Below are positions 8,993-16,701 of a stretch of DNA of 18,059 nt, piece after piece. Below the pieces are notes generated by a model. It did no database searches and was not told the DNA's origin. It saw only the letters and a program-made list of their open reading frames with translations. The translations under genes were made by a program, and so were the position numbers. Origin of the DNA: Bacteroidales bacterium UBA2295 (GTDB lineage: Bacteria > Bacteroidota > Bacteroidia > Bacteroidales > Tenuifilaceae). Position 1 is the first letter of the stretch. Each line of letters opens with the position of its first letter. The stretch spans positions 1 to 18,059 of the forward strand of contig DDWD01000179.1 of NCBI GenBank assembly GCA_002345825.1, read 5' to 3'.

Positions 8993-9009
8993 CAAGCATA
9001 TTATGCTTG
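8993..9009. promoter_or_regulatory. Perfect 17-bp palindromic site immediately before cysQ
   Basis: CAAGCATATTATGCTTG is a perfect inverted repeat (8-bp arms, 1-bp centre) ending 15 bp before the cysQ ATG. As DNA it looks like a dimeric regulator site. As RNA it could fold into a 6-bp stem with a 5-nt loop next to the ribosome-binding region. Its function is inferred from position and symmetry only. Confidence 0.4.
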
Positions 9010-9024
9010 TACAAATAGAATATA

Positions 9025-9849
9025 ATGATTGAACAAGCAGAACTTAAGCACTTGCTTTACATTGCAATTAACGCAGCAATTAGGGCAGGTGCACTGATAA
9101 TAAAAGTATATAATTCTGATGATTTTCAGGTAAATCTTAAATCGGATGCAACGCCACTGACTCTTGCTGATAGGCTTGCTAACGAGGAAATAGTAAATAC
9201 GTTGATGAAAACGCGTATTCCGGTACTTAGTGAAGAAGGCCGAAACCTGCTTTACGAAGAGCGCAAAGGCTGGGAGTATTTCTGGTTAGTAGATCCTCTT
9301 GATGGTACAAAAGAGTTTATAAAGCGGAACGGAGAGTTTACAGTTAACATTGCTTTGGTTTTTCAAGGATACCCTATTATTGGAGTGATTTATGTTCCTG
9401 TACTTAATCAGCTTTACTTCTCATTAAAAGGTATTGGATCGTTTAAAGTTAATGGAATAGAAAACCCCATTAGCGATCAGGCACAAATTGAAACCTTGAT
9501 TTCCACATCAGAGAAACTTCCTTTGCCCAAAGACAATTCAGCATATACCATTGTGGCCAGCAGATCTCACTTATCGAGTGAAACCAAAGAATTTATCGAC
9601 AAGCAATTGAAAGAAAAGGAGGATGTAGAGATTATCGCCAGGGGATCGTCCCTGAAAATTTGTATGGTTGCTGAGGGAAATGCAGATATCTACCCTCGAT
9701 TTGGAACCACCACCGAATGGGATACAGCTGCGGGACAGGCTATTGCCGAGGAAGCAGGCTGTGTAATGCAATCACTTGACGATGGTAATCGCCTAGCATA
9801 CAATAAGGAGGATATTGAAAATCCATGGTTTGTGGTAAAGCGCGGGTAG
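9025..9849 (+). CDS. cysQ: 3'(2'),5'-bisphosphate nucleotidase CysQ (inositol monophosphatase superfamily)
   Basis: This 274-residue protein has the full set of metal-binding motifs of the lithium-sensitive phosphatase superfamily: 'PVLSEEG' (E70), 'WLVDPLDGTKEF' (D90, D93, with I/L-D-G-T) and 'EWDTAAGQAIAEEAG' (D233). The 'DPLDGTKEFI' variant and the length fit CysQ rather than inositol monophosphatase. CysQ removes the 3' phosphate from 3'-phosphoadenosine 5'-phosphate (PAP), the by-product of sulfate assimilation and of 4'-phosphopantetheine transfer, and so prevents PAP build-up. It is expected in the cytoplasm or at the inner membrane. No sulfate-assimilation gene lies beside it here. 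The gene stands alone between a divergent pepD and a convergent dnaA. The ATG at 9025 has no Shine-Dalgarno sequence but follows a striking palindrome. Confidence 0.95.
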   Translation: MIEQAELKHLLYIAINAAIRAGALIIKVYNSDDFQVNLKSDATPLTLADRLANEEIVNTLMKTRIPVLSEEGRNLLYEERKGWEYFWLVDPLDGTKEFIKRNGEFTVNIALVFQGYPIIGVIYVPVLNQLYFSLKGIGSFKVNGIENPISDQAQIETLISTSEKLPLPKDNSAYTIVASRSHLSSETKEFIDKQLKEKEDVEIIARGSSLKICMVAEGNADIYPRFGTTTEWDTAAGQAIAEEAGCVMQSLDDGNRLAYNKEDIENPWFVVKRG

Positions 9850-9872
9850 CTATAATATTAGCCGATAAATCA

Positions 9873-9915
9873 TAAAAAAAACGCTGTATGCAATGAACAC
9901 ATACAGCGTTTTTTT
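9873..9915. terminator. Bidirectional intrinsic terminator, cysQ / dnaA
   Basis: A perfect 11-bp stem, AACGCTGTATG (9880-9890) and CATACAGCGTT (9900-9910), with a 9-nt loop is flanked by an A-run (from 9874) and a T-run (to 9915). It sits between the stop of cysQ (9849) and the stop of dnaA (9936) and can end transcripts from both sides. Confidence 0.93.
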
Positions 9916-9935
9916 GTGCTTCAGCACAATTGATT

Positions 9936-11372
9936 TTAGAGTTTGAGCTTACGCTCAATATCTTCAATTTGATTTTTAAATCGCTTATCGGTATCAATAA
10001 GATTGTTCACTGTTTTACAGGCATGCAAAACGGTAGCATGATCTTTCCCACCAATTAAACTTCCAATGGTCGAGAGAGAACTCTTGGTCAGGCTTTTTGA
10101 GAAATACATCGCTATTTGCCTGGCCTGTACAATCTCACGCTTACGGGTTTTGGTATGTAGCACATCGCTAGGTAACCCAAAATACTCGCTAACTATCTTT
10201 TGAATGTAATCGATAGAGATCTCTCGTTTGGTATTTTTTACCAACTTATCAATCATCTCGGAGGCCAACTCAATGGTAATCTCCTTTCTATTTAGAGTTG
10301 ATTGAGCCAGCAGGGAAATCAAGGCACCCTCGAGCTCACGAATATTATTGGTGATATTGGTGGCAATGTACTCCACAACTTCATCGGACAACTCAATGCC
10401 GTCTTTATAGATTTTTTGACGGAGTATTGCTACACGGGTTTCAAAATCGGGCGATTGAAGATCGGCCGACAATCCCCATTTGAAGCGCGAAAGTAAGCGC
10501 TGCTCAAGTCCCTGGAGTTCAACAGGTGGTTTGTCTGATGTTAATATAATTTGCTTACCAGCCTGATGAAGGTGATTAAAGATATGGAAAAAAGTATCTT
10601 GTGTTTTTTCTTTGCCAGCAAATTCATGCACATCATCAATAATCAGCACGTCAATCATTTGGTAAAAATGCACAAAATCGTTGGTGTTGTTATTACGCAC
10701 AGCCTCAACGTACTGGGTTTGAAACTTAACAGCATTAACATACAGCACCACTTTTTCGGGATATTTTTCCTTTACCCTTATTCCAATGGCTTGAGCCAAG
10801 TGAGTTTTACCTAATCCTGAATTTCCGTATAGGAGTAAGGGATTAAAAGCAGTTTTACCTGGAGCATTAGCTACAGCCATTCCTGCTGAACGAGCTAACC
10901 GGTTACACTCACCCTCTACATAATTGGTAAATGTATTGTCGGAATTGAGCTGTGGGTCAACATGCAGCTTTTTTATGCCCGGAATCACAAAGGGATTCTT
11001 GATCTTGTAATCGCCATTTGCAGAGTGCTGCATCGACACGGGCTTATTTCTAAGCTCTGTTTTATTCTGCGTTGGAAACACAACTGTAACAGGCTTGCTC
11101 GACAATGCGCTGTGATTTTCCATCACTACATTGTACTCAAGCTTTGCACCCGGGCCTAACTCCTTTCGTAGTGTTTTCCGAAGGATGTCTATAAATTGCT
11201 CCTCAAGGTACTCATAAAAGAAAGGGCTGGGCACCTGTATAGTCAACACATTGCTATCTAGCTTCAACGGGACAATAGGCTCAAACCACGTTTTAAAACT
11301 TACCGGCGGAACATTATCTTTGATGATCTTCAAACAATTACCCCAGGCTTCTTGGTAATCAACAACCTTCAC
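9936..11372 (-). CDS. dnaA: Chromosomal replication initiator protein DnaA
   Basis: This 478-residue DnaA is complete. Domain I is about 1-85 ('VSFKTWFEPIVPL'), a variable linker spans about 86-130, and the AAA+ domain III spans about 135-345 with Walker A 'GNSGLGKT' (183-190), Walker B 'DVLIIDD' (241-247) and the 'RLLSRFKWGL' arginine-finger region (292-301). The C-terminal DNA-binding domain IV (about 380-478) carries the DnaA signature 'GGKDHATVLHACKTV' (441-455). It binds DnaA boxes with ATP, opens the origin and recruits the helicase. The start codon is GTG at 11370-11372: an in-frame stop lies five codons upstream, no ATG is available near it, and the N-terminus starts exactly where family members do. 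The same-strand mlaD ends 349 bp upstream, and that long A-rich gap holds DnaA-box-like sites, so dnaA probably has its own, possibly autoregulated, promoter. Confidence 0.98.
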   Translation of the reverse strand: MKVVDYQEAWGNCLKIIKDNVPPVSFKTWFEPIVPLKLDSNVLTIQVPSPFFYEYLEEQFIDILRKTLRKELGPGAKLEYNVVMENHSALSSKPVTVVFPTQNKTELRNKPVSMQHSANGDYKIKNPFVIPGIKKLHVDPQLNSDNTFTNYVEGECNRLARSAGMAVANAPGKTAFNPLLLYGNSGLGKTHLAQAIGIRVKEKYPEKVVLYVNAVKFQTQYVEAVRNNNTNDFVHFYQMIDVLIIDDVHEFAGKEKTQDTFFHIFNHLHQAGKQIILTSDKPPVELQGLEQRLLSRFKWGLSADLQSPDFETRVAILRQKIYKDGIELSDEVVEYIATNITNNIRELEGALISLLAQSTLNRKEITIELASEMIDKLVKNTKREISIDYIQKIVSEYFGLPSDVLHTKTRKREIVQARQIAMYFSKSLTKSSLSTIGSLIGGKDHATVLHACKTVNNLIDTDKRFKNQIEDIERKLKL

Positions 11373-11721
11373 AATGCTTACTATTTAAATGATGAATTTT
11401 TGGTTTCTCTCTGACGTGAGAACAAAATTGTGAAAAAAATACTGAAAAAAAAACAGAAAAAAAGTAGGATTTCTCAAACTCGTTTCAAAGGGTTATAAAT
11501 CATACAAAAAAAAATTGAAAAAAAATTGAAAAACACATTTTGTACTGATAATCTGATACTTAGGTTGTTGATAACTATAAAAAGTTGAACCTTAAATCAT
11601 TGGCTCATCCACTTTAACTAAAAGCTAAGAAGTACTTGATGACTGAGAATTACAAAGTCACTGTGTTTTAACTCACTAAACTTATCTTGTTGTTTTTCAG
11701 GTGTTTACCAAATCTCGATGT
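11373..11721. other. A-tract-rich region upstream of dnaA with DnaA-box-like sites (candidate origin or autoregulatory region)
   Basis: This 349-bp non-coding stretch lies between mlaD and dnaA. It has two clusters of A-runs on the plus strand, at 11433-11439, 11445-11453, 11457-11463 and at 11506-11514, 11518-11525, 11529-11533. Their centres are 10-13 bp apart, close to one helical turn, which is expected to bend DNA. TGTTGATAA at 11566-11574 differs from the DnaA box TGTGGATAA at one base, and TCATCCACT at 11605-11613 differs from TTATCCACA at two. Bent AT-rich DNA next to DnaA boxes and dnaA fits a replication origin or a DnaA-controlled promoter. The evidence is suggestive only, and no perfect DnaA box was seen. 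Confidence 0.35.
11459..11489 (-). promoter_or_regulatory. Candidate dnaA promoter (Bacteroidota type)
   Basis: On the minus strand TTTG (11489-11486), 19 bp, then TACTTTTT (11466-11459) fits TTTG-N19-21-TAnnTTTG with one mismatch. It would start dnaA mRNA about 80 nt upstream of the GTG. The region is AT-rich, so a chance match is possible. Confidence 0.3.
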
Positions 11722-12705
11722 CTAATCTTTGGATTTGACGTATCGATCTCGGCTAAAATCGAAAAGGGAGAAGTTAATATACCGTTTGGGATTCACTTTC
11801 ATATCATATAAAAGCAGCTCTAGGTTCTTGGCCGATTGCTCTAGATTAAGGTATAGGGTATCGTTTTTCATAAGTGCACCCATAGAACCTTCGCCTGCAG
11901 TTATGCTTGTAATTAATTGATTTACTGAATACAAAGCCGAGTCGGTTTGTGCTAAAATACGACCAATATTGGCATTTGCTAGCGTATCGCTTATGCTTGC
12001 AAAGTTGTTAATAACAGTGTCAATTCCTGAGGTATTATTCTTCAAGCGGTAGGTTAACTCATTCATATTGCTAAGCATCTTTTTCAGATCACTTGAATCG
12101 GAATTCAACAATTCGTTGAGCGACAATGAGGCGCTATCAATGTTCTGTAGCGAGCTGCTAAGCGAGGCAAAACTCTTGTTGAGATTTTCTTGGTTCTGGG
12201 TATTGAGCGCCTGATCGAGAGATTTTAGCACTCTCCCAAGATCATCCATTAGGGTTTCTGCTTTTTCCTTAATAGGTACCATCTCGTAAATAAGCTGATC
12301 GAGCAAGCCCGTCTCAATAGACGATATAAGCGTGTCGCCCTGTTCATGGTACTCCTGATTTGGTGACAATTCAAGCCGAATTGCCTTTCCACCCATGATA
12401 TCGGAGCTAATGAGTTTGGCCACCGAGTTTACTGGAACAAGGTATTTTTTTTCAATCAGCAGTGCAACTATAATGCGCCCTGTGTGTCCCTCCTCAAACT
12501 TAATGCTCTTTACCGAACCCACTTTATATCCGCTAAGAACAACGTCGTTAGTAACTTTAAGGCCATCTACCCTGTTATAAACTGCATAGAATGTATTGGT
12601 TCGACTAAACACATTCTTTCCCTTCAAAAAATTAATTCCCCAGAAAAGGGTGGCTAAGCATATCACAGTAAATAGGCCAATTTTTGCTTCGCGTTTTATC
12701 TTCAT
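11722..12705 (-). CDS. mlaD: MlaD/MCE-family outer-membrane lipid-transport protein
   Basis: This 327-residue protein has a short cytoplasmic start (MKIKREAKIG), one membrane helix (about 9-27, 'IGLFTVICLATLFWGINFL') and an MCE domain (about 36-115) with 'VYNRVDGLKVTNDVVLSGYKVGSVKSI' and 'ISSDIMGGKAIRLEL'. A long helical tail follows (about 130-310), rich in S, N, L and D and likely coiled-coil. In the Mla pathway, MlaD forms a hexameric ring in the periplasm that passes phospholipids between the inner membrane ABC transporter (MlaE/MlaF) and the outer membrane. The permease and ATPase genes are not in this window. The start is 14 bp after the stop of the amidase gene, so the two are one operon. 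The tail is longer than that of E. coli MlaD (about 180 residues) and is typical of Bacteroidota MCE proteins, so the exact substrate and orthology are inferred. Confidence 0.88.
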   Translation of the reverse strand: MKIKREAKIGLFTVICLATLFWGINFLKGKNVFSRTNTFYAVYNRVDGLKVTNDVVLSGYKVGSVKSIKFEEGHTGRIIVALLIEKKYLVPVNSVAKLISSDIMGGKAIRLELSPNQEYHEQGDTLISSIETGLLDQLIYEMVPIKEKAETLMDDLGRVLKSLDQALNTQNQENLNKSFASLSSSLQNIDSASLSLNELLNSDSSDLKKMLSNMNELTYRLKNNTSGIDTVINNFASISDTLANANIGRILAQTDSALYSVNQLITSITAGEGSMGALMKNDTLYLNLEQSAKNLELLLYDMKVNPKRYINFSLFDFSRDRYVKSKD

Positions 12706-12719
12706 AGTAACAGTTGGGT

Positions 12720-13916
12720 TTAATTCACAGAAATTCTTCTGGCTTGATCGAGCGATATTTGTTTCCCATCCTTAAAAGCTACAACAAAAGCATCGGGGAA
12801 ATGCTCACGTACCTCCTGACAAAAGGATACTGTTTCGTTATATGTGTTTTTATTTCCTACCAAATATTTGTACAAACCACCCACAGCAAGTTCCTCAACA
12901 TTTTGCAACTTGCTAAAAATGGGGGAATTGGCAGGCAATGGTTTGCTAGATGCCGTTACCTGTACTTTAAAATGGAGTCCATCGCCCAAGTTCGCAGGCT
13001 TATAAGGCGGATTATTATTAGCCCATTGGCTGGTGACAGATGAGGCATCAGGGTTTTCACGTGATGTAACCACCTCGTCGAACTGGGCTTCAGCCGTAAA
13101 GGCACTCCTCGATTCAACCATATTCTTATAGTCTCTAAAAGCCCTAAATATTGCCGAAGCAAGGTACGCCTGTCCCTCGGAAGTGATAAGGTAAGCCTCC
13201 TCCTTGGCATTGCTAAGAAATCCTAATTCAACCAGTACGCTTGGCATTGAATTTTGCCATAGCACAACAAATCCGGCCTGCTTAACGCCCCTATCGCGCC
13301 TACGGGCGCGTTCGCGGAATTCGTTCTGAATAAAACTTGCAATGTTAAGGCTTTGATCAAGAAATGAGTTCTGCATTAAGCTAAAGATGATATACGATTC
13401 TGGAGAGTTGGGATCGTACCCTTCATATTTTGATGAATAGTCCTCCTCGTAGGCTATCACTGCGTTTTCGCGCATAGCTACATCCAAGTTATCCTGCGAT
13501 TTATGCAGCCCCATAACGTATGTTTCTGTTCCGTATGGCGATCGGCTAGGGTTAGCATTACAATGAATTGAGATGAACAGATCAGCCTGGCTTTCGTTTG
13601 CTAGCTGGCTTCGCTTCTCCAGAGGAACAAAAACATCGGTTTTACGAGTATAAACAATCTCAACATCGGGGAGGTTATCCTCAATATATTTCCCAACTAG
13701 TAGGGCAACTGAAAGTACAATATCTTTCTCTTTGGCTTTTCGGCCAATGGCACCCGCATCGCGTCCACCATGACCAGGGTCGATAACCACTTTACGTAGC
13801 TTGTATGCTTCCTGAGAAAATGCAATGGAATTACTGGATAGAAAAATACCCGGTAGCCATACTACAATTAGTAAAAACCTCGTTACTATGTTTTTAAATT
13901 TATTTACAACTTGCAT
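12720..13916 (-). CDS. N-acetylmuramoyl-L-alanine amidase (Amidase_3) with C-terminal SPOR-like domain
   Basis: This 398-residue protein has an N-terminal hydrophobic export segment (about 11-34) and a zinc amidase domain of the AmiC/LytC type (about 40-265). Zinc ligands are H49 in 'VIDPGHGGRDAG', E63 in 'AKEKDIVLSV' and H118 in 'ISIHCNAN'. The catalytic glutamate is E230 in 'PSVLVELGFLSN'. A charged insertion (about 135-210) may be the regulatory region seen in activator-controlled amidases. After a linker, residues about 312-398 ('LHFKVQVTASSKPL...') look like a SPOR-type fold that binds denuded glycan at the division site, although the match is by pattern only. The enzyme cuts the amide between muramic acid and the stem peptide to separate daughter cells. 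It is the first gene of an operon with mlaD (14-bp gap) and diverges from lptD across just 45 bp. Confidence 0.93.
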   Translation of the reverse strand: MQVVNKFKNIVTRFLLIVVWLPGIFLSSNSIAFSQEAYKLRKVVIDPGHGGRDAGAIGRKAKEKDIVLSVALLVGKYIEDNLPDVEIVYTRKTDVFVPLEKRSQLANESQADLFISIHCNANPSRSPYGTETYVMGLHKSQDNLDVAMRENAVIAYEEDYSSKYEGYDPNSPESYIIFSLMQNSFLDQSLNIASFIQNEFRERARRRDRGVKQAGFVVLWQNSMPSVLVELGFLSNAKEEAYLITSEGQAYLASAIFRAFRDYKNMVESRSAFTAEAQFDEVVTSRENPDASSVTSQWANNNPPYKPANLGDGLHFKVQVTASSKPLPANSPIFSKLQNVEELAVGGLYKYLVGNKNTYNETVSFCQEVREHFPDAFVVAFKDGKQISLDQARRISVN

Positions 13917-13961
13917 ATGCCCAAAGATTCTTTTTTTTAGTAGTTTTGAGCTCGATTTTAT

Positions 13962-16670
13962 ATGTATTATCCTACAAAAATAGCACTAAAATTGCATTTG
14001 AGAGCAACTCTTATTTTATTTATTTCATTTTTAGCAGTTAACCACAGCCACGCAAACTCTCTAACTGCTGATTTTAGTGATTATTATCTGCAAACCCCAG
14101 ATTCTTCTTCATTTGCACCCGATACTCTGAATTTTGGTGCCGATTCGTTGGCACTACCAGCCGACTCATCAGCTATAGCTTCCGATACTTTAAAAAATAA
14201 GTCCAAGTCGCCCATAAACAATCCTATTTTCAAAGAGGCCAAGGACTCTCTGCTATACTCAATCGATGGCAAAAAAGTATACCTGTGGGGAGATGCCAAG
14301 GTGAAGTATGAGAGTATGGAACTCACTGCAGCCTACATTGAATACGATATGGAATCGAGTGTGGTTTTTGCTGAGGGCAGACCCGACTCAACCGGGAATA
14401 TTGTTGGTAAACCTGTTTTTAAAGAAGGCGAGCAGGTTTTCAACATGGAGAGTATGCGTTACAACTTCGACACTAAAAAGGCTAAGATTTATGGTGTAAT
14501 TACTGAGGAAGCCGACGGATTTCTGCATAGCCATGACACTAAGCTAATGCCCGATAAGTCGATAAATGTTAAGGGAGGAAAGTACACTACTTGCGACCAC
14601 GAAAATCCACACTTTTACATATCCATATCAAAAGCAAAACTTTTACCAAACGATAAGCTTATCACAGGTCCTGCTTATCTGGTAATAGCTGATGTGCCAT
14701 TCCCTTTGATATTACCCTTTGGATTTTTCCCCAGCAAGAAAGGACGCTCTTCGGGAATAGTATTGCCAGAATACGGCGAGGAGGCCGAAAGGGGATTTTT
14801 CTTAAGAGGTGGCGGATTTTACCTTGGCCTTAGCGATTACTTTGATCTGAAAGTAACTGGAAACATATACTCCAAAGGATCATGGGCTTCCAATTTCCTA
14901 ACAACCTACCGTAAACGGTACAGGTTTTCGGGTAGCTTCGCGTTCGATTTTTCGCAGAATGTAATTGGTGAGAAAGGCTATCCGGATTATATGAAAGATC
15001 AGTCGTACTGGCTTAGGTGGAGCCATAGCCAAGACCCAAAAGCAAACCCCAATTCTACATTTCAGGCCCGATTAAACCTAGGATCGCCTAGCCACAATCG
15101 TTATAATGCCCAAAGTGTTGATAATTTTTTAACCAACTCCATCTCGTCAAGCATATCGTACTCCAAAGTTTGGCCAGGAACACCTTTCAGCATGTCAACA
15201 TCGATGAACCACTCGCAGAATAACCTCGATAGTACAATTAACATTGGTTTTCCCAAAGTGGCATTTAATATGAACCGTATATATCCATTCAAACGAAAAA
15301 ATAACATTGGGGCACCTGCATGGTACGAAAAAATTGGCCTGTCGTACAGCGGAAATTTAGACAATTCGGTAAATACCCGAACCGATTCACTTCTCACGTT
15401 AAGCTCATTCGACAAAATGAGGAATGGAATGCAACACCGAATTCCAGTATCAACATCTTTTAACATACTGAACTACATTACAGTAAGCCCATCGGCCAAC
15501 TACACCGAGAATTGGTACACCAAAACCATTACCAAGCGTTGGGACGAAGAGGAAAAGAAGGTTGTAACCGAGGATGTTAATGGATTTAAGCGAGCCTATC
15601 AGTACAACGCATCGCTATCGGCAAGTACAAAACTATACGGGATGTACAACTTCAAATCCACATCAAAAGTACAAGCCGTAAGGCACGTAATGACTCCCAA
15701 CGTATCGCTCTCGTACCGACCCGATTTTAGCGAGGCAAAATACGGATTTTATGAAGAAGTGCAGGCAGACACCACTGGCACAAAGTTTCAAGAGTACTCA
15801 ATTTTTCAGGGGGCACTTTTTGGTAGCCCGGGAGCAGGCAAAAGCGGAGTAATTAGTTTTGGTTTGGCCAATAATCTTGAGATGAAAGTACTGAGCGATA
15901 GGGACTCAACATCAGATACTAGAATAATCAAACTTCTCGAAAGTTTTAACCTCAACTCGGGTTGGAATATGCTTGCCGACTCAATGCATTTGAGCCCAAT
16001 ATCGCTTACGGCTCGCACAATGCTATTCGAGATGTTTAACATTAACTTTTCGGGTACGCTTGATCCCTATGGGCTCGACGAAAAAGGGAATAGGGTAAAA
16101 GATTTTCAATATGCACTCAACAAGCAGCTGGTTAGGCTTACCAACTTCCGCACTGGTATTAGCTTCTCGCTAAGCGGAGGCGACAAGAGAGGCGATTCAG
16201 ATAAGAACCAGGGAGGACTTGGAAGGTCTATGGATGGGATGCAAAGAGGCCGTGACGGTATGCCTATGGGTGGCGATATGGGAAACCCCAACTTTGGAGA
16301 ATCTATAGGTACGGGCTACCTTGATGGGGAGTACGTCGATTTCGACGTACCCTGGAATATTCGATTCGATTACTCATTCACGTACTCAAAACAGCGAATA
16401 GAACCAGTTACAACCCAAACCCTTTCTTTCTCGGGCGATGTTAGCCTCTCACCTAAGTGGAAAATAGGATTCCGATCGGGGTACGACTTTAAAGGCAAAA
16501 AGTTAACCACCACATCGCTCAACTTTTTCCGAGACCTGCACTGTTGGGAAATGAGTCTCTCCGTGGTTCCCATAGGATACCTAAGAAGTTTCAGCTTTAA
16601 AATCAACGTAAAGTCTGGCACGCTTCGAGATCTTAAGCTTTCTCGTCGTCAAAGCCATTACGATAGGTAA
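13962..16670 (+). CDS. lptD: LPS-assembly outer-membrane protein LptD (Bacteroidota type)
   Basis: This 902-residue protein has a signal peptide (about 1-32), a serine/aspartate-rich stretch (about 40-85) and an OstA/LptA-like beta-jellyroll domain (about 95-235: 'VYLWGDAKVKYESMELTAAYIEYD', 'GGKYTTCDHENPHFYI'). A large C-terminal barrel domain follows (about 240-902, starting 'LPFGFFPSKKGRSSGIVLPEYG'), rich in aromatic beta strands. LptD and its lipoprotein plug LptE form the outer-membrane gate that places lipopolysaccharide on the cell surface. The protein contains exactly two cysteines, C211 in the jellyroll and C861 near the barrel end, which could form the interdomain disulfide known from E. 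coli LptD. A glycine/methionine-rich low-complexity insert (about 737-776, 'GMPMGGDMGNP') lies in what should be a loop. The start at 13962 has no Shine-Dalgarno sequence. ridA follows 31 bp after the stop. Confidence 0.92.
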   Translation: MYYPTKIALKLHLRATLILFISFLAVNHSHANSLTADFSDYYLQTPDSSSFAPDTLNFGADSLALPADSSAIASDTLKNKSKSPINNPIFKEAKDSLLYSIDGKKVYLWGDAKVKYESMELTAAYIEYDMESSVVFAEGRPDSTGNIVGKPVFKEGEQVFNMESMRYNFDTKKAKIYGVITEEADGFLHSHDTKLMPDKSINVKGGKYTTCDHENPHFYISISKAKLLPNDKLITGPAYLVIADVPFPLILPFGFFPSKKGRSSGIVLPEYGEEAERGFFLRGGGFYLGLSDYFDLKVTGNIYSKGSWASNFLTTYRKRYRFSGSFAFDFSQNVIGEKGYPDYMKDQSYWLRWSHSQDPKANPNSTFQARLNLGSPSHNRYNAQSVDNFLTNSISSSISYSKVWPGTPFSMSTSMNHSQNNLDSTINIGFPKVAFNMNRIYPFKRKNNIGAPAWYEKIGLSYSGNLDNSVNTRTDSLLTLSSFDKMRNGMQHRIPVSTSFNILNYITVSPSANYTENWYTKTITKRWDEEEKKVVTEDVNGFKRAYQYNASLSASTKLYGMYNFKSTSKVQAVRHVMTPNVSLSYRPDFSEAKYGFYEEVQADTTGTKFQEYSIFQGALFGSPGAGKSGVISFGLANNLEMKVLSDRDSTSDTRIIKLLESFNLNSGWNMLADSMHLSPISLTARTMLFEMFNINFSGTLDPYGLDEKGNRVKDFQYALNKQLVRLTNFRTGISFSLSGGDKRGDSDKNQGGLGRSMDGMQRGRDGMPMGGDMGNPNFGESIGTGYLDGEYVDFDVPWNIRFDYSFTYSKQRIEPVTTQTLSFSGDVSLSPKWKIGFRSGYDFKGKKLTTTSLNFFRDLHCWEMSLSVVPIGYLRSFSFKINVKSGTLRDLKLSRRQSHYDR

Positions 16671-16701
16671 CTAATTTGATAACCTAAAACAACAAATTGT
16701 T

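Larger units (their letters stand above)
8643..9024. other. Divergent intergenic region, pepD / cysQ
   Basis: This 382-bp AT-rich gap has no credible gene on either strand. It should contain the promoters for pepD (left) and cysQ (right). Two sequences resembling the Bacteroidota promoter consensus point toward cysQ, and a perfect palindrome lies just before the cysQ start (all listed separately). A smaller inverted repeat, ATGCAA-ATA-TTGCAT (8689-8703), lies 47 bp upstream of pepD and could be an operator for that gene, but it is short enough to arise by chance in AT-rich DNA. Confidence 0.6.

Noticed and set aside
11640..11660. Possible terminator hairpin after mlaD (TGACT ... AGTCA)
   Set aside because: Only a 5-bp stem with an 11-nt loop and no T-run on the minus strand.
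13941..13948. TAGTTTTG, a full match to the Bacteroidota -7 box, upstream of lptD
   Set aside because: No TTTG lies 19-21 bp upstream, and the start would leave a leader of only about 7 nt.
16331..16350. Perfect 9-bp inverted repeat GTACGTCGA-TT-TCGACGTAC within lptD
   Set aside because: It lies inside the coding frame (EYVDFDVP), where the near-symmetric amino acids and codons explain it; no T-run or regulatory context.
16691..16701. AACAAATTGTT palindrome touching the ridA start
   Set aside because: It is short, AT-only apart from two bases, and likely to occur by chance in this composition.
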